Assembly: GCF_026914265.1 (NCBI RefSeq)
Contig: NC_069130.1
Location: 41,594,429-41,658,428, forward strand
Source of the DNA: Mya arenaria
Lineage: Eukaryota > Mollusca > Bivalvia > Myida > Myidae
Direction of reading: 5' to 3'
DNA: 64,000 nucleotides
Each line of letters begins with the position of its first letter. Position 1 is the first letter of the stretch. A program made the translations under genes and the position numbers. The notes below the pieces were generated by a model that saw only the letters and a list, made by a program, of their open reading frames with translations, had not been told where the DNA came from and did no database searches. Positions 63,767 to 64,000 of this stretch are shown one piece after another.

Positions 63767-64000
63767 CTGAAAAATATAGCATCATTTTCTGATGAGGATG
63801 TTGAGATGGCATTTTCTTTTCAAAATAATAATAACTAGCATTTTAAAATCTTATCTAGAAAATGAAAGCTTTCTATTGAAGAGGGGATTATAAGAAATTA
63901 ATACATTTTGGATGTGAACGTAAAAAGGCATTGGTCGCCTAAAATACTCTGTTATTCAGAACACTGATTTAAGCTTCTTTAGAAATTAAACAAAACTCAC

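Larger units (their letters stand above)
2712..64000 (-). repeat. Head-to-tail array of about 3.9-kb units, 15 complete plus one partial
   Basis: Near-identical units repeat with starts at 2712, 6597, 10482, 14369, 18244, 22121, 26000, 29955, 33910, 37866, 41822, 45777, 49724, 53681, 57621 and 61581. Lengths are 3885, 3885, 3887, 3875, 3877, 3879 for units 1-6, then 3955, 3955, 3956, 3956, 3955, 3947, 3957, 3940, 3960 for units 7-15. All units point the same way and each holds one complete phosphatase gene with its promoter and polyadenylation signal. Differences between units are scattered substitutions and small indels. Coding exons, introns and spacers are all similarly conserved, which points to recent homogenisation rather than selection on coding sequence alone. 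The right end of the array is outside the window. Confidence 0.97.

Noticed and set aside
2712-64000. The 3.9-kb unit as a transposable element or ribosomal-type repeat
   Set aside because: The units have no terminal repeats, no target duplications and no transposase, integrase or rRNA. The only gene is a spliced host cell-cycle phosphatase.

Overview
This is eukaryotic, AT-rich DNA with spliced genes, microsatellites and large intergenic spacers. It most likely comes from an invertebrate animal. A mollusc or other lophotrochozoan is my guess, but nothing here fixes the taxon.

Layout. Positions 1 to about 2711 are single-copy flank. They hold two weak candidate coding pieces (16-210 on +, 921-1154 on -), a promoter-like ETS site, a TG/poly-G tract and a 59-bp TC microsatellite. 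From 2712 to the window end (64000) the DNA is one head-to-tail tandem array. There are fifteen complete units of about 3.88-3.96 kb and a sixteenth cut by the window edge. Unit starts, at the shared ctacag motif, are 2712, 6597, 10482, 14369, 18244, 22121, 26000, 29955, 33910, 37866, 41822, 45777, 49724, 53681, 57621 and 61581.

Every unit carries one minus-strand gene for a CDC25-type (M-phase inducer) dual-specificity phosphatase. I resolve it into four coding exons of 62, 334, 342 and 165 nt, joined by GT-AG introns of about 135, 234 and 247 bp, giving a 300-residue protein. The rhodanese-fold catalytic domain has the HCEFSSERGP loop, the DCRYPYE motif and the TVAGKH lead-in. The N-terminal regulatory part is only about 132 residues, far shorter than in vertebrate CDC25A. 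Each gene has its own TATA box, CCAAT boxes and AATAAA signal, so the array looks like many independent transcription units rather than an operon.

Nine copies are open end to end (units 1, 6, 8-12, 14, 15). Units 2, 3, 4, 5 and 7 carry frame-disrupting single-base changes, with a dense cluster in units 4-5 that may be consensus error. Unit 13 has lost the AG acceptor of its last exon. Unit 16 has an early stop near its C-terminus and is incomplete.

The array has internal structure. A 56-bp plus 11-bp length difference separates units 1-6 from 7-15, and marker variants form a mosaic. Units 10, 11 and 15 are alike and units 12 and 13 are alike, while the edge units 1 and 16 share variants missing from the middle. 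This pattern fits unequal crossing-over and gene conversion. Each spacer also holds two diverged copies of a promoter-proximal segment. The main result is the tandem amplification of a compact mitotic activator gene, still open at the right edge of the window.
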